This document shows, piece after piece, positions 43,801 through 51,813 of a stretch of DNA of 64,000 bases. Position 1 is the first letter of the stretch. The number at the start of each line of letters is the position of its first letter. The position numbers and the translations under genes were made by a program. The DNA is from Paenibacillus helianthi (GTDB taxonomy: Bacteria > Bacillota > Bacilli > Paenibacillales > Paenibacillaceae): positions 91,775 through 155,774 of the forward strand of contig NZ_LVWI01000114.1 in assembly GCF_001909055.1 (NCBI RefSeq), given 5' to 3'. The notes under the pieces are model-generated. The model saw only the letters and a program-made list of their open reading frames with translations, was not told the origin of the DNA and ran no database searches.

Positions 43801-43876
43801 TGGCACGGCTGATCTGCTGGTACCCGGGCCTTCGGGGCTGAGTGTTGAGAAGCTTATGGAGCTAATCCAGCTCTAA
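40868..43876 (+). CDS. GH65 phosphorylase fused to beta-phosphoglucomutase
   Basis: The protein has 1002 residues and two enzymes. Residues 1 to about 760 are a GH65 glycoside phosphorylase (FALGNGYIGMRGNFEE, YFWDTEMYMLPFF) with the catalytic acid Glu about 503 in TGPDEYT. From about 785 a HAD-type beta-phosphoglucomutase begins (VIFDLDGVITDTAEYHYLAW, LGLASASLNAP, KPDPEIFLQAAELLG). The first part would cleave maltose, kojibiose or trehalose with phosphate to glucose plus beta-glucose-1-phosphate. The second would convert that to glucose-6-phosphate. ATG 40868 is preferred, since the in-frame ATG 40859 lies too close to AGGAGG. Confidence 0.9.
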   Translation: MKMKPYEHPAALYPYRDWSLGEDAYEDEHNQRSESVFALGNGYIGMRGNFEEGYHGLAGTSVAGNYLNGFFDSEPIVYPEGAYGYPERNQAMLNVTDARIIELSIEGHAFHLNSGTVHRYGRWLDMRSGILHREVEWESPAGHRVLLQIRRMVSLKHKHLAATHYSVTALNFDGTLTFSSAMDGDIVRQEASGDPRLGSGSREPSLLLEGTGYDEAAGMLWMKQRTRHTQFALLTAMSHKLQAESGHEVSRHLTGPRISVCYTAEVLSGQSVSLSKYISYHTSKDYDEEELHSRSMAVLEMAADCGFDGLAAEQQAYLDVFWSHTDVEITGDPALQQGIRFNAFQLLQSVGRDGVTNIGAKGLTGEGYEGHYFWDTEMYMLPFFTYTQPEVSRALLEFRYATLGKARERAAVMSQTGALYPWRTIDGAENSAYFPAGTAQAHINADIAYGIKQYVQATGDVEFLAAKGAEVLFETSRFWADLGHYNPARGGAFCIDAVTGPDEYTAIVNNNAYTNLMVRDQLLYAFETADLLRREYPGDYERLERSIGLSTQEAEGWLEAAEKMYIPFDRALGIYAQDDTFLSKRKWDFERTPADKYPLLLNYHPLVIYRHQVLKQADLVMALFLLGDQFSLADKIRNYQYYEPLTTHDSSLSPCIHSIVSAEIGDLAGAYAYFDRTVRMDLDDINRNAKDGLHMAAMAGSWMSIVNGFGGMRQYDGVLCFHPALPEQWQSYRFKITSRGQLLDVYVDREAAVYTLLEGEGLTIRHLEQTLQLSPREPVTVSLARRLEAVIFDLDGVITDTAEYHYLAWLALADGLGVPFSREKNERLKGVSRMESLDIVLEDSGLSLPEAEKQRLAEQKNDHYREMIGRITPEDLLPGIPELLDSLRERGILLGLASASLNAPQILERLGAARWFQAIADPAGLRKGKPDPEIFLQAAELLGVTPGHCIGVEDAAAGIAAIKAAGMKAVGIGSAAQLGTADLLVPGPSGLSVEKLMELIQL

Positions 43877-43881
43877 ATGGA

Positions 43882-43925
43882 AATACCCCGTCTACCCTCC
43901 ATGGTTGGAGGAGAGACGGGGTATT
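43882..43925. terminator. Terminator of the glucoside operon
   Basis: AATACCCCGTCT (43882-43893) pairs with AGACGGGGTATT (43914-43925), with an inner CCTCC/GGAGG stem. The arms are perfect. Confidence 0.8.
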
Positions 43926-43987
43926 CGCATTTAGAACTACGTTCCGGAATGGAGGCTCTGTTCCGAATATGTATTAGAGCCAGCCGG

Positions 43988-44134
43988 TTACAGCAGATGT
44001 TGATCCGGGAAGATTTGCTCCAAGTGATGCTTCATGTGATCTAGATAATCTTCAATTAACCATTGCAGGGTGACGGTTCCGCCGTTCTCCATCAGGAAAA
44101 CAAGCGGGTTCTTCTCACTGCCTTTCAATCTAAA
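43988..44134 (-). pseudogene. C-terminal fragment of a DinB/YfiT-like gene
   Basis: On the minus strand about 48 residues read FRLKGSEKNPLVFLMENGG and WLIEDYLDHMKHHLEQIF before a TAA. The HxxHHL helix resembles the end of DinB-superfamily metal-binding proteins. An in-frame stop precedes it and no start or site is seen, so it is the tail of a gene whose front has been lost. The bases between it and the next gene (44135-44290) look unrelated. Confidence 0.55.
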
Positions 44135-44290
44135 TTAAAAATATTGAAATTCCGGAAAAATAGGCTGATCCCGGTTCACATTACGGCTAGTATGGGAGAG
44201 GTGGTTGTATTTCGTACAACTACAAACGCGTCTCACGTTTGCTGTTCGCAATCCACCGCTTTCGTCATGCGGTTCGCCCTCGTCCAAGCT

Positions 44291-45268
44291 TTATGTCGTA
44301 GCCCCCTGCGCGAGTTCTACCGGCAAAATATTCTCGGCAGCGACTGCGGTGCCTTCGACCTGCTTCACGATCAGTTCTACCGCCAGCCGGCCCATCTCAT
44401 CCATCGGCTGGCGGATGGATGAGATGGCGGGATGGAAGAGGCTGCGCAGTGCGATTCCGTCATAGCCGATAATCCGCACATTTTCAGGCACGCTGCGGCC
44501 ACTCTCCCGGCAGGCTTTCAGTGCGTAGGCAGCGATGAGGTCGCTGCCGGCGAAGATACCGTCAATCTCGGGATGCTCCCGGAATAGCTGCTCCAGCAGC
44601 CTTTCATAAGCCTGCATATCGAAACTGTTATTGTCCGTATGCAGTGAAGTTTGCCATACGCCATGCTCCCGGGCCGTATCGGCAAAAGCCTCATACCGGA
44701 GGTGGGATAAGAGGTTCAGCTGAGGATGACCGCCAATATGGGCGAGCTTCCGGCAGCCCTTTTCTATTAATAATGTGGTAGCCAGCTGTCCTCCGGCATA
44801 GTTGTCTGAACAGACATAAGGGATATCCGGTGAAATCTGCCGGTCAAAGGTGACCAGGGGCAGATTCATTTGCCGGTAAGCTTCTACTTCCAGCGTATGA
44901 CTGCCCATAATGATGCCGTCGACCCGGCTTGCGCGCAGCATATCGATATACTCAAGCTCTTTGATTTTGTCTTGTTGGGAGTTGCAGAGCAGCAGCTTAT
45001 ACCCGTTCCGGTAGGCATGCTCCTCAATCCGGCTCGTCAATTCACCGAAGAACGGCAGTGAGACGTGGGGAATAATCAGTCCTATAATATTGGACCTGGA
45101 GCGGCTCAGCGAACGGGCCAGCTCATTGGGTCTGTAGTTTAGTTCCTCCATCGCGGCATAGACCTTTTTCTTCAGTGCGTCGCTTAAGTAGCCTCTGCTG
45201 TTCAGCACCCGGGATACGGTTGTCGCTGATACGCCCGCTTTGAGGGCTACGTCTTTTATGGTAGGCAT
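44291..45268 (-). CDS. LacI-family transcriptional regulator
   Basis: This 325-residue regulator has the HTH TIKDVALKAGVSATTVSRVLN, the hinge RPNELARSL and an effector domain of the RbsR/ScrR type (IIGLIIPHVSLPFFGELTSRI; IIGYDGIALRSLFHPAISSI). AGGAGA precedes the ATG. It is divergent from the GGDEF-EAL gene, and its sugar targets are not in the immediate neighbourhood. A perfect 14-bp inverted repeat lies inside its coding sequence near the C-terminus. Confidence 0.9.
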   Translation of the reverse strand: MPTIKDVALKAGVSATTVSRVLNSRGYLSDALKKKVYAAMEELNYRPNELARSLSRSRSNIIGLIIPHVSLPFFGELTSRIEEHAYRNGYKLLLCNSQQDKIKELEYIDMLRASRVDGIIMGSHTLEVEAYRQMNLPLVTFDRQISPDIPYVCSDNYAGGQLATTLLIEKGCRKLAHIGGHPQLNLLSHLRYEAFADTAREHGVWQTSLHTDNNSFDMQAYERLLEQLFREHPEIDGIFAGSDLIAAYALKACRESGRSVPENVRIIGYDGIALRSLFHPAISSIRQPMDEMGRLAVELIVKQVEGTAVAAENILPVELAQGATT

Positions 45269-45347
45269 AACATAAGGTCTCCTGTCTAAGGGGTTACTGC
45301 TAATTTATTCTATCCCCTATGCCTTAAGCTGTCTAGAAAACCCCGGT

Positions 45348-45375
45348 TTGAAAAAATAAACGTTCCCCGTATAAT
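45348..45375 (+). promoter_or_regulatory. Promoter of the GGDEF-EAL gene
   Basis: TTGAAA (45348-45353) and TATAAT (45370-45375) are separated by 16 bases. TGAAAACGATATAT at 45380-45393 partly matches a cre or LacI-type site at the expected start of transcription. Confidence 0.6.
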
Positions 45376-45530
45376 TAAATGAAAACGATATATAAAGAGG
45401 GAAGCTGAAGCTGGTCAACGAATTAGTATATTGTCGAAACTCCTCGTTTTGTGATGCGGCTCTAAAGGGTGTGGGGACCTGCCTTTGGAGTATGAGGAAG
45501 ACTTTGGGATAGATGCATGGGGGTATACTA

Positions 45531-48497
45531 ATGGGCGTAGGGAGATTTCATCTCAAAGGTTTGCAGAGCTGGCTTGTGCCTCTGATTCTGTGTGTCATGC
45601 TGTGGGCATTTCTGTATCCGACATTCACCGCCAGCGCCGAGGAGGCTCTTCCGAAGAATGTGCTGGTACTTCATTCCTATCAGAAGGGTTTCGAGTGGAC
45701 GGATGAACAAAGCACGGGTATCGAAGAGACTCTGAAAGGTACAGGCAATGTGCCTTTGATCTATACGGAGTATATGGACTGGAAACGCTACCCAAGCCAG
45801 GAAAATCTCCAGCAATTGTACAATAGATTGAAGTTCAAATACCAGAATAGCCCTATCGATGCCATCATTACCACAGATGACGCCGCGCTTAGCTTCGCCT
45901 TGAAATACCGGCAGGAGCTCCTGCATGATGCGCCGATTATATTCAGTGGGGTCAATGAACGGGGTGTGGCCAGCATCCGGGACAAGCACAATCTGACCGG
46001 TGTGATCGAACAGATCAACTCTTCCCAAACGATACAAATGGCACTGCATATTAACCCCCTGATCCGCAAGGTGTATGTTGTATTTGACAACTCTGAAAGC
46101 GGACTCTCTACGGGCCAAATGGTTATGGATCAGATTACCTCGCTCCATCGGGGTCTCGAGATCATTCCTATGAACCGTTTCTCCATTGAACAAATCAAAC
46201 AAAACGTCTCTTCCCTTTCTTCAGACAGTATTGTGCTGATGACTACATATTATAGCGATTCCACCGGCAGAATTATCGAGTTTGATAGATTCGCCAGTGA
46301 GCTGGCGGACAGCAGCAGCGTACCGGTATACCATTTATATGATTTCGGCCTGAACCATGGAGCTTTTGGCGGAAGCCTGATTAGCGGCAAAATCCAGGGC
46401 CAGACTTCAGCCAGCCTGGCGCTGCGTATTCTTCAGGGGGAACATGCCGATGAACTGCCCATTGTTACAGATGGCACCAAACGGAATGTTTTCGACTATA
46501 ACGAGCTTCGGCATTTTGACATTTCCGTGAATAAGCTGCCGAAGGGCAGCGAGATTATCAACAAACCTTTTTCCTTCTATGAAACCTATAAGACGCTGGT
46601 TCTGAGCATTATCGCTGCTTTTGCCGTGCTGGTGACCTTCATCTTTATCTTGTTGTTCTACGTCCAGCTGGTGAAGCGGATGAGAAGCAACCTGGAGAAA
46701 AGCAATGAGCGCTTTAGTCTCGCTGCCTATGGTTCGGATGCGGTGATCTGGGACGTGGATATGTCCACAATGATCTATTATTTCTCGGACAGCTGGTATG
46801 AGCTGCTGGGCTATGAACGTGATGAGATTAATGAGAGCCATGGGGGATGGAGGGACATTGTCCATCCTGAGGATGCAGAGCAGCAGGAAAAAGCGCGGTC
46901 ACAGCATCTGGAGGGACGCTCTTCCTATTATTATGCGGAATACCGGATGCGCTCTAAGTCAGGGGAGTATAAATGGTTTCAGGCCCGGGGTAAAGTGCTG
47001 CGGAATGCAGCCGGAGGGTATGTCCGTTTTGCAGGATCGATGATGGATGTTACGGACCGTAAGGGCTATGAGAGTAAGCTCCAAATGAGCTATCAGGAGC
47101 TGGAGTCCACTTATGAGGAGCTTACGGCACTGCAGGATGAGCTTCTGGAGCAGTATAACAAGGTCGTGGAGAATCAGGAGCTGCTGCAGACCAGTGAAGA
47201 GAAATACCGGTATTTGGCCTATAACGATATCCTGAGCGGTCTGCCAAACCGTCTGTCACTGTCTGAAGAGCTGGAGAATTTTATCGAAGAGCATCCGGAC
47301 GGGCAAGCCGCACTCTTTTTTCTCGATATCGATAACTTTAAATACATTAATGACACCATGGGCCACACCTTGGGTGATCAGCTGCTGGTGAAGGCGGGTG
47401 AACGGCTGCTGGAATTATCAGACGGGCGGTGTTTGCATTTCCGTTTTGGCGGGGATGAGTTTGTGATTCTGATCAAGGATATTGACGGATATTCTGAGGT
47501 GGTTTTCTGTGCGGAGTCGCTGGTTCAGGGCTTCGGTGAGCCTTTTGAGCTTAATGACAGCAGTGTGCATATCTCGGTCAGTATCGGAATTGCCAGGTAT
47601 CCGGAGAATGGGACCCGTGCTGGTGAGCTGTTGAAGAATGCCGATATCGCGATGTATAAGGCGAAGGAGGAAGGCAAGGGCACTTATGTCATGTATGGTG
47701 AGGAGATGCAGCGGCATTTTGATGAACGGATGATTGTGGAGCATCACTTAAGAAATGCGATTGCGAACAATGAGTTGTCGCTGCACTATCAGCCGCTGGT
47801 GGATATCGGCTCAGGAGACATCTGGGGCTTTGAGGCATTACTCCGCTGGAATAGTCCTGTGCTTGGCTTTGTGTCTCCGCTGTCATTTATCACGATCGCC
47901 GAGGATTGCCGGCTGATTGTTCCGATTGGCGAATGGGTCCTCCGGAATGCCTGCCGCTTCACGAAGGAGCTGCACGCACAGGGTTACGAAGGTTATCGCA
48001 TCTCGGTCAATATCTCAGTGATCCAGCTGATGCTGGATGACTTCACGGAAATGGTACTGACTATACTTAGGGAAACTGGGCTTGCACCGGAGTATCTGGA
48101 GCTGGAGATTACGGAGTCGATCTTTATGGAATCCTTCGAAGCGATCAGCTCCAAGCTGGAATCTCTGAAGCAGAAGGGGATTGGTATTGCGCTGGACGAC
48201 TTCGGGACAGGTTACTCCTCGCTGAGCTATCTGAAGCAGCTGCCGATTACCACACTGAAGATCGATAAGTCTTTTATCGACAGTATTGATGCACCGAACA
48301 ATATGTCGCTGGCCAGCTCCATTGTCACTATCGGACATGATATGGGACTGAACGTAACCGCCGAAGGCGTAGAGACACAGGACCAGCTGGCTTTCCTGGA
48401 GCGTACAAACTGTGATAAGATCCAGGGCTACTTTATCAGCAGACCGATCCCGGAAAAAGAGGTCGTCGCCTGGGTTGCCGCCAGAACTGCCGGCTGA
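45531..48497 (+). CDS. Periplasmic-sensor PAS-GGDEF-EAL protein
   Basis: This is a 988-residue protein. A signal/anchor segment leads to an ABC_sub_bind-type extracytoplasmic domain (NVLVLHSYQKGFEWTDEQ; APIIFSGVNERGV) up to about 350. A helix (about 365-390), a PAS/PAC module and a coiled coil follow. The GGDEF domain has DIDNFKYINDTMGH and FGGDEF. The EAL domain has FEALLRW, LEITES and ALDDFGTGYSSLSYL. Both catalytic motifs look intact, so it may make or break cyclic di-GMP. No RxxD site precedes GGDEF. ATG 45531 follows GGGGGT; ATG 45513 has no site. Confidence 0.9.
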   Translation: MGVGRFHLKGLQSWLVPLILCVMLWAFLYPTFTASAEEALPKNVLVLHSYQKGFEWTDEQSTGIEETLKGTGNVPLIYTEYMDWKRYPSQENLQQLYNRLKFKYQNSPIDAIITTDDAALSFALKYRQELLHDAPIIFSGVNERGVASIRDKHNLTGVIEQINSSQTIQMALHINPLIRKVYVVFDNSESGLSTGQMVMDQITSLHRGLEIIPMNRFSIEQIKQNVSSLSSDSIVLMTTYYSDSTGRIIEFDRFASELADSSSVPVYHLYDFGLNHGAFGGSLISGKIQGQTSASLALRILQGEHADELPIVTDGTKRNVFDYNELRHFDISVNKLPKGSEIINKPFSFYETYKTLVLSIIAAFAVLVTFIFILLFYVQLVKRMRSNLEKSNERFSLAAYGSDAVIWDVDMSTMIYYFSDSWYELLGYERDEINESHGGWRDIVHPEDAEQQEKARSQHLEGRSSYYYAEYRMRSKSGEYKWFQARGKVLRNAAGGYVRFAGSMMDVTDRKGYESKLQMSYQELESTYEELTALQDELLEQYNKVVENQELLQTSEEKYRYLAYNDILSGLPNRLSLSEELENFIEEHPDGQAALFFLDIDNFKYINDTMGHTLGDQLLVKAGERLLELSDGRCLHFRFGGDEFVILIKDIDGYSEVVFCAESLVQGFGEPFELNDSSVHISVSIGIARYPENGTRAGELLKNADIAMYKAKEEGKGTYVMYGEEMQRHFDERMIVEHHLRNAIANNELSLHYQPLVDIGSGDIWGFEALLRWNSPVLGFVSPLSFITIAEDCRLIVPIGEWVLRNACRFTKELHAQGYEGYRISVNISVIQLMLDDFTEMVLTILRETGLAPEYLELEITESIFMESFEAISSKLESLKQKGIGIALDDFGTGYSSLSYLKQLPITTLKIDKSFIDSIDAPNNMSLASSIVTIGHDMGLNVTAEGVETQDQLAFLERTNCDKIQGYFISRPIPEKEVVAWVAARTAG

Positions 48498-48553
48498 ACC
48501 TGAGGAGAATTTGAGAGTCAATGTCCGAAGCGCAAATGGCCAATCCGCTCTGA

Positions 48554-48577
48554 AACAACGGCAGAAACGCCGTTGTT
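48554..48577. terminator. Hairpin between convergent genes
   Basis: AACAACGGC (48554-48562) pairs perfectly with GCCGTTGTT (48569-48577) around six bases. No clear T-tract follows, so termination strength is uncertain. Confidence 0.5.
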
Positions 48578-48627
48578 GGAGCGCCGATGGCAGCCACTGT
48601 AGAGAGGGTAATCATTTGTACCTTTTT

Positions 48628-49011
48628 TCAGGGTGCAATAGCTTCTACTTCAATTTCAATCAGCAGATCGGGGTCGATCAGCGCTTGTACCTCAACCATT
48701 GTCGCAACAGGCTGAATATCCTTGAAAAACTCCCCATGAGCTTTTCCGAATTCCTCCCATTTGGAGATATCCGTAACAAACATTCTGGTTCTTACAACAT
48801 TTGCGAGGCCTGCGCCCAATTCGCCAAGCGCCTTCTCAATAATCTCCAGGATATACCGGGTCTGCCCATAGGGATCCCCTTTACCGACAACTTCCCCGTC
48901 CTTCATCGCTGTTGTTCCTGCCACTTCAATCCGGGTCCCAACCCGGATGGCCCTGCAGTACCCTACAGTGGACTCCCAAGGCGAGCCTGTAAACACTTGT
49001 TTTCGCTCCAT
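48628..49011 (-). CDS. RidA/YjgF-family protein
   Basis: This 127-residue RidA-family protein has WESTVGYCRAIRVGTRIEVAGTT, DPYGQTRYILEIIEKALGELG, the conserved NVVRTRMFVTDISKW and VEVQALIDPDLLIEIEVEAIA. The conserved Arg that binds the substrate carboxylate in RidA is in VVRTRMF. Such trimers hydrolyse reactive imines/enamines. ATG 49011 follows GAGGAG; the frame extends 19 codons further without a site. It is a single gene. Confidence 0.88.
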   Translation of the reverse strand: MERKQVFTGSPWESTVGYCRAIRVGTRIEVAGTTAMKDGEVVGKGDPYGQTRYILEIIEKALGELGAGLANVVRTRMFVTDISKWEEFGKAHGEFFKDIQPVATMVEVQALIDPDLLIEIEVEAIAP

Positions 49012-49186
49012 AATAGCTCCTCTCCATTCTAGGCTTGTTCTATTTTTTTGTGGTGCTGTTTCCAGCATCCTAAACCATATATCCTATCTAAACTGATCCT
49101 ATAGCATTCTGCAAGTATCTAAACTTTCCCTGCGTCACTTTTTACCCATACGTAAGTTCTTTAGCTCGTTTCATATCCTCTGTATT

Positions 49187-49894
49187 TCAGCGGTTGTCCC
49201 CGGGAGCAGCTTCTACGCTGTGAATGTAATCCTTCATTTGAAGCATATCCAGCAGGGCAATCTCCCTGCCCTTGAACTGAATCCAGCCCTGATCACGCAG
49301 AATCCCCATTTCACGGGAAAGTGAAGGCCTTGCTGTATTTAAATGCTCTGCCCATTCTTTCCTGCTGAAAGGAAGGCGGATCTGATCGGAAGACTGCAGT
49401 TCGGCCTGTTCCAGCAGGAAATCGACAATCCGGCGCCGCAATGGGCCTGCGGAGAGTATCTCGATTTTCCGGTTGACCAGCACCAGACGCTCGGACAGGT
49501 TCTCAATGAACCGGGTCAGCATGTCTGTATCTGCCGTGAACATGCGCAGGAGCTCCTGCTTGCCGATGAACATAATGGTACAGGGGTCAGCGGCGGTTGC
49601 CGTGGCGGGAACGCTGTTGTTCCTGCGGAACAGTACGGCTTCGCCAATGGTCTGACCTTGATTCAGATGGGCGATGGTGACACCGCTGCCGGTAGGATGG
49701 TTCTTTTGCACCTCCACCCGCCCGGAGAGCACGATGCCCAGACGGTCAGCCGTATCACCCTCAGCCAGGATTACGGCTTTCTTCGGATACTCGCTGACGG
49801 TGTAGATCATCTTTTGCAGCAGCGCTTCAATCTCTTCTACAGACCGTCCCCGAAACAGCAGACAGGCCTGCAGCACAGCAGGGTGCGGTTTCAT
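49187..49894 (-). CDS. Crp/Fnr-family regulator, HcpR-like
   Basis: The protein has 235 residues: a cyclic-nucleotide-binding-type beta barrel (ILAEGDTADRLGIVLSGRVEV, GQTIGEAVLFRR), a long dimer helix and a C-terminal HTH (FSRKEWAEHLNTARPSLSREMGILRD). The N-terminal cysteine cluster of iron-sulfur FNR is missing. It is divergent from hcp, and a GGTAAC-N4-GTTACC palindrome lies between them. This matches the HcpR type of regulator that responds to nitric oxide and nitrite stress. AGGAGG precedes the ATG. Confidence 0.85.
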   Translation of the reverse strand: MKPHPAVLQACLLFRGRSVEEIEALLQKMIYTVSEYPKKAVILAEGDTADRLGIVLSGRVEVQKNHPTGSGVTIAHLNQGQTIGEAVLFRRNNSVPATATAADPCTIMFIGKQELLRMFTADTDMLTRFIENLSERLVLVNRKIEILSAGPLRRRIVDFLLEQAELQSSDQIRLPFSRKEWAEHLNTARPSLSREMGILRDQGWIQFKGREIALLDMLQMKDYIHSVEAAPGDNR

Positions 49895-49920
49895 AGATTT
49901 CCTCCTGAATTTTAAGTATC

Positions 49921-49938
49921 CGGTAACATCCGTTACCG
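49921..49938. promoter_or_regulatory. Palindromic Crp/Fnr (HcpR-type) operator
   Basis: CGGTAACATCCGTTACCG has perfect 7-base arms. Its centre (49929.5) is about 41.5 bases before the transcription start predicted from the -10 TACAAT (49959-49964) of hcp. That is the standard class II activator position. Confidence 0.8.
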
Positions 49939-49958
49939 ATTGTTCGACGAAAGTCTAC

Positions 49959-49964
49959 TACAAT
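49959..49964 (+). promoter_or_regulatory. -10 element of hcp
   Basis: TACAAT with no acceptable -35 at 17 bases, as expected where an activator bound at -41.5 replaces -35 recognition. Confidence 0.6.
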
Positions 49965-50035
49965 TACTGGTAACTGTAAAGGCGGGATGAAGAGGTCCTC
50001 GCAAGGTTCCAATAACCCATAAGGAGTGAATGTGA

Positions 50036-51688
50036 ATGAGCGAAATGTTCTGTTTTCAATGTCAGGAGGCAGCAAAGGGGTCAGGCTGTACGATCCAGGG
50101 CGTCTGCGGCAAAACCAGCGAGGTGGCTAATCTCCAGGATCTGCTGCTGTATACGCTAAAAGGCATTGCGATCTTTGCACAGCGGGGCCGCGAACTCGGG
50201 ATCACCGATCCGGCTACGGAGAAATTTATGACCGGGAGCATGTTTGCTACCATCACCAATGCAAACTTCACCCCGGAGCATTTTACCGCAAGCATCAGGG
50301 AAGGCGTGAGGCTTCGTGACCAGTGGAGAGACAGACTGAAGCTGGCAGGGGCAGAGGTTGCCCTTACCGGTCATGACGCAGCCCTCTGGGTTGCCGGTAC
50401 GGACGAAGAGCTGATGCTGAAAGCACAAGAGGTAGGTGTTCTAGCCACAGAGCATGAGGATATCCGTTCCCTGCGCGAGCTGCTGACCTATGGGCTGAAA
50501 GGGATGGCGGCCTATATGGAGCATGCGGCGGTGCTGGGTTATTACGAACCCGGTGCACAGGCTTTTATGGAAAAAGGGTTGGCTGCGGCACTGGATGACA
50601 CACTAAGTGGTGATGAGTTGACGGCACTTGTTCTGGAATGCGGGAAGCTGGGTGTGGATGTGATGGCGCTGCTGGACCGGGCGAATACAACGACTTATGG
50701 CAACCCGGAGATCACCAAGGTGAATATCGGCGTGGGAGCCCGTCCGGGAATTCTGATCAGCGGGCATGACCTGAAGGATATGGAGGCGCTCCTGAAGCAG
50801 ACGGAAGGGACCGGAGTGGATGTGTATACACACAGTGAGATGCTGCCGGCCCACTATTATCCTGCCTTCAAAAAGTACAGCCATTTCGTAGGCAATTACG
50901 GGAACGCCTGGTGGAAGCAAACCGAGGAATTTGCGAGCTTTAATGGTCCGATTCTGATGACTACGAACTGTATTGTACCTCCTAAGGAGAGCTATATAAA
51001 CCGTCTGTACACCACAGGTCATACCGGCTTCCCTGGAGTGCAGCATATTGCGGCTGATGAGAACGGAGAGAAAGATTTCTCTGCGGTCATTGAACAGGCC
51101 AAGAACTGCGATGCACCGACTGAAATCGAGACCGGAGAGATTGTCGGCGGCTTCGCCCATGCTGCGGTAATGAATGTGGCCGATCAGGTGGTAGAAGCGG
51201 TACAGAGCGGCGCAATCAAGCAGTTCTTCGTGATGGCAGGCTGCGACGGCCGGATGAAGAGCCGGAATTACTATACCGATTTCGCTGCCGAACTGCCGGA
51301 GGATACAGTGATCCTGACGGCGGGTTGCGCGAAGTATAAATACAATAAGCTGGCGCTTGGTGAGATCGGCGGGATTCCCCGCGTGCTGGATGCCGGACAA
51401 TGCAACGACTCCTATTCTCTGGTCGTCATTGCGCTGAAGCTGAAAGAGGTATTCGGACTGGATGACATTAATGATCTGCCGATTGCTTACAATATTGCCT
51501 GGTACGAGCAAAAGGCAGTTATTGTCCTGCTGGCCCTGCTGCATCTGGGGGTCAAGAATATTCACCTCGGCCCGACGCTGCCGGCCTTCCTCTCCCCGAA
51601 CGTGGCCCAGGTGCTGGTAGACACCTTCGGGATTAGCGGTATTACAACTGTAAAAGAGGATATGGAGCATTTTATCGCTGCTGTGTAA
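50036..51688 (+). CDS. hcp: Hydroxylamine reductase / hybrid cluster protein
   Basis: This 550-residue Hcp has an N-terminal CFQC-x8-C-x5-C pattern (MFCFQCQEAAKGSGC) for the iron-sulfur cluster. Hybrid-cluster ligands appear in ISGHDLKDMEALL, TNCIVPPKESY, MAGCDGRMKSRNYY, LTAGCAKYKYN and DAGQCNDSYS. The short first spacing resembles the [4Fe-4S] class. It reduces hydroxylamine or nitric oxide and protects from nitrosative stress under low oxygen. AAGGAG precedes the ATG. The partner reductase Hcr is not encoded nearby. Confidence 0.96.
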   Translation: MSEMFCFQCQEAAKGSGCTIQGVCGKTSEVANLQDLLLYTLKGIAIFAQRGRELGITDPATEKFMTGSMFATITNANFTPEHFTASIREGVRLRDQWRDRLKLAGAEVALTGHDAALWVAGTDEELMLKAQEVGVLATEHEDIRSLRELLTYGLKGMAAYMEHAAVLGYYEPGAQAFMEKGLAAALDDTLSGDELTALVLECGKLGVDVMALLDRANTTTYGNPEITKVNIGVGARPGILISGHDLKDMEALLKQTEGTGVDVYTHSEMLPAHYYPAFKKYSHFVGNYGNAWWKQTEEFASFNGPILMTTNCIVPPKESYINRLYTTGHTGFPGVQHIAADENGEKDFSAVIEQAKNCDAPTEIETGEIVGGFAHAAVMNVADQVVEAVQSGAIKQFFVMAGCDGRMKSRNYYTDFAAELPEDTVILTAGCAKYKYNKLALGEIGGIPRVLDAGQCNDSYSLVVIALKLKEVFGLDDINDLPIAYNIAWYEQKAVIVLLALLHLGVKNIHLGPTLPAFLSPNVAQVLVDTFGISGITTVKEDMEHFIAAV

Positions 51689-51700
51689 CATAGACAGTTA

Positions 51701-51748
51701 AATAGGCCGGACGCTTACTCCCGCTGGGAGAATAGCGTCCGGCCTATT
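51701..51748 (+). terminator. Terminator of hcp
   Basis: AATAGGCCGGACGCT (51701-51715) pairs perfectly with AGCGTCCGGCCTATT (51734-51748). Confidence 0.85.
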
Positions 51749-51813
51749 GGCGTTTAAGATGGATAGGCTCCATACTCCAAGGGTTGAGGAACGGCTACAG
51801 GTTTGTAAAATAG

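Noticed and set aside
45380..45393. cre site at the GGDEF-EAL promoter
   Set aside because: TGAAAACGATATAT misses the two final consensus positions, so I mention it only with the promoter.
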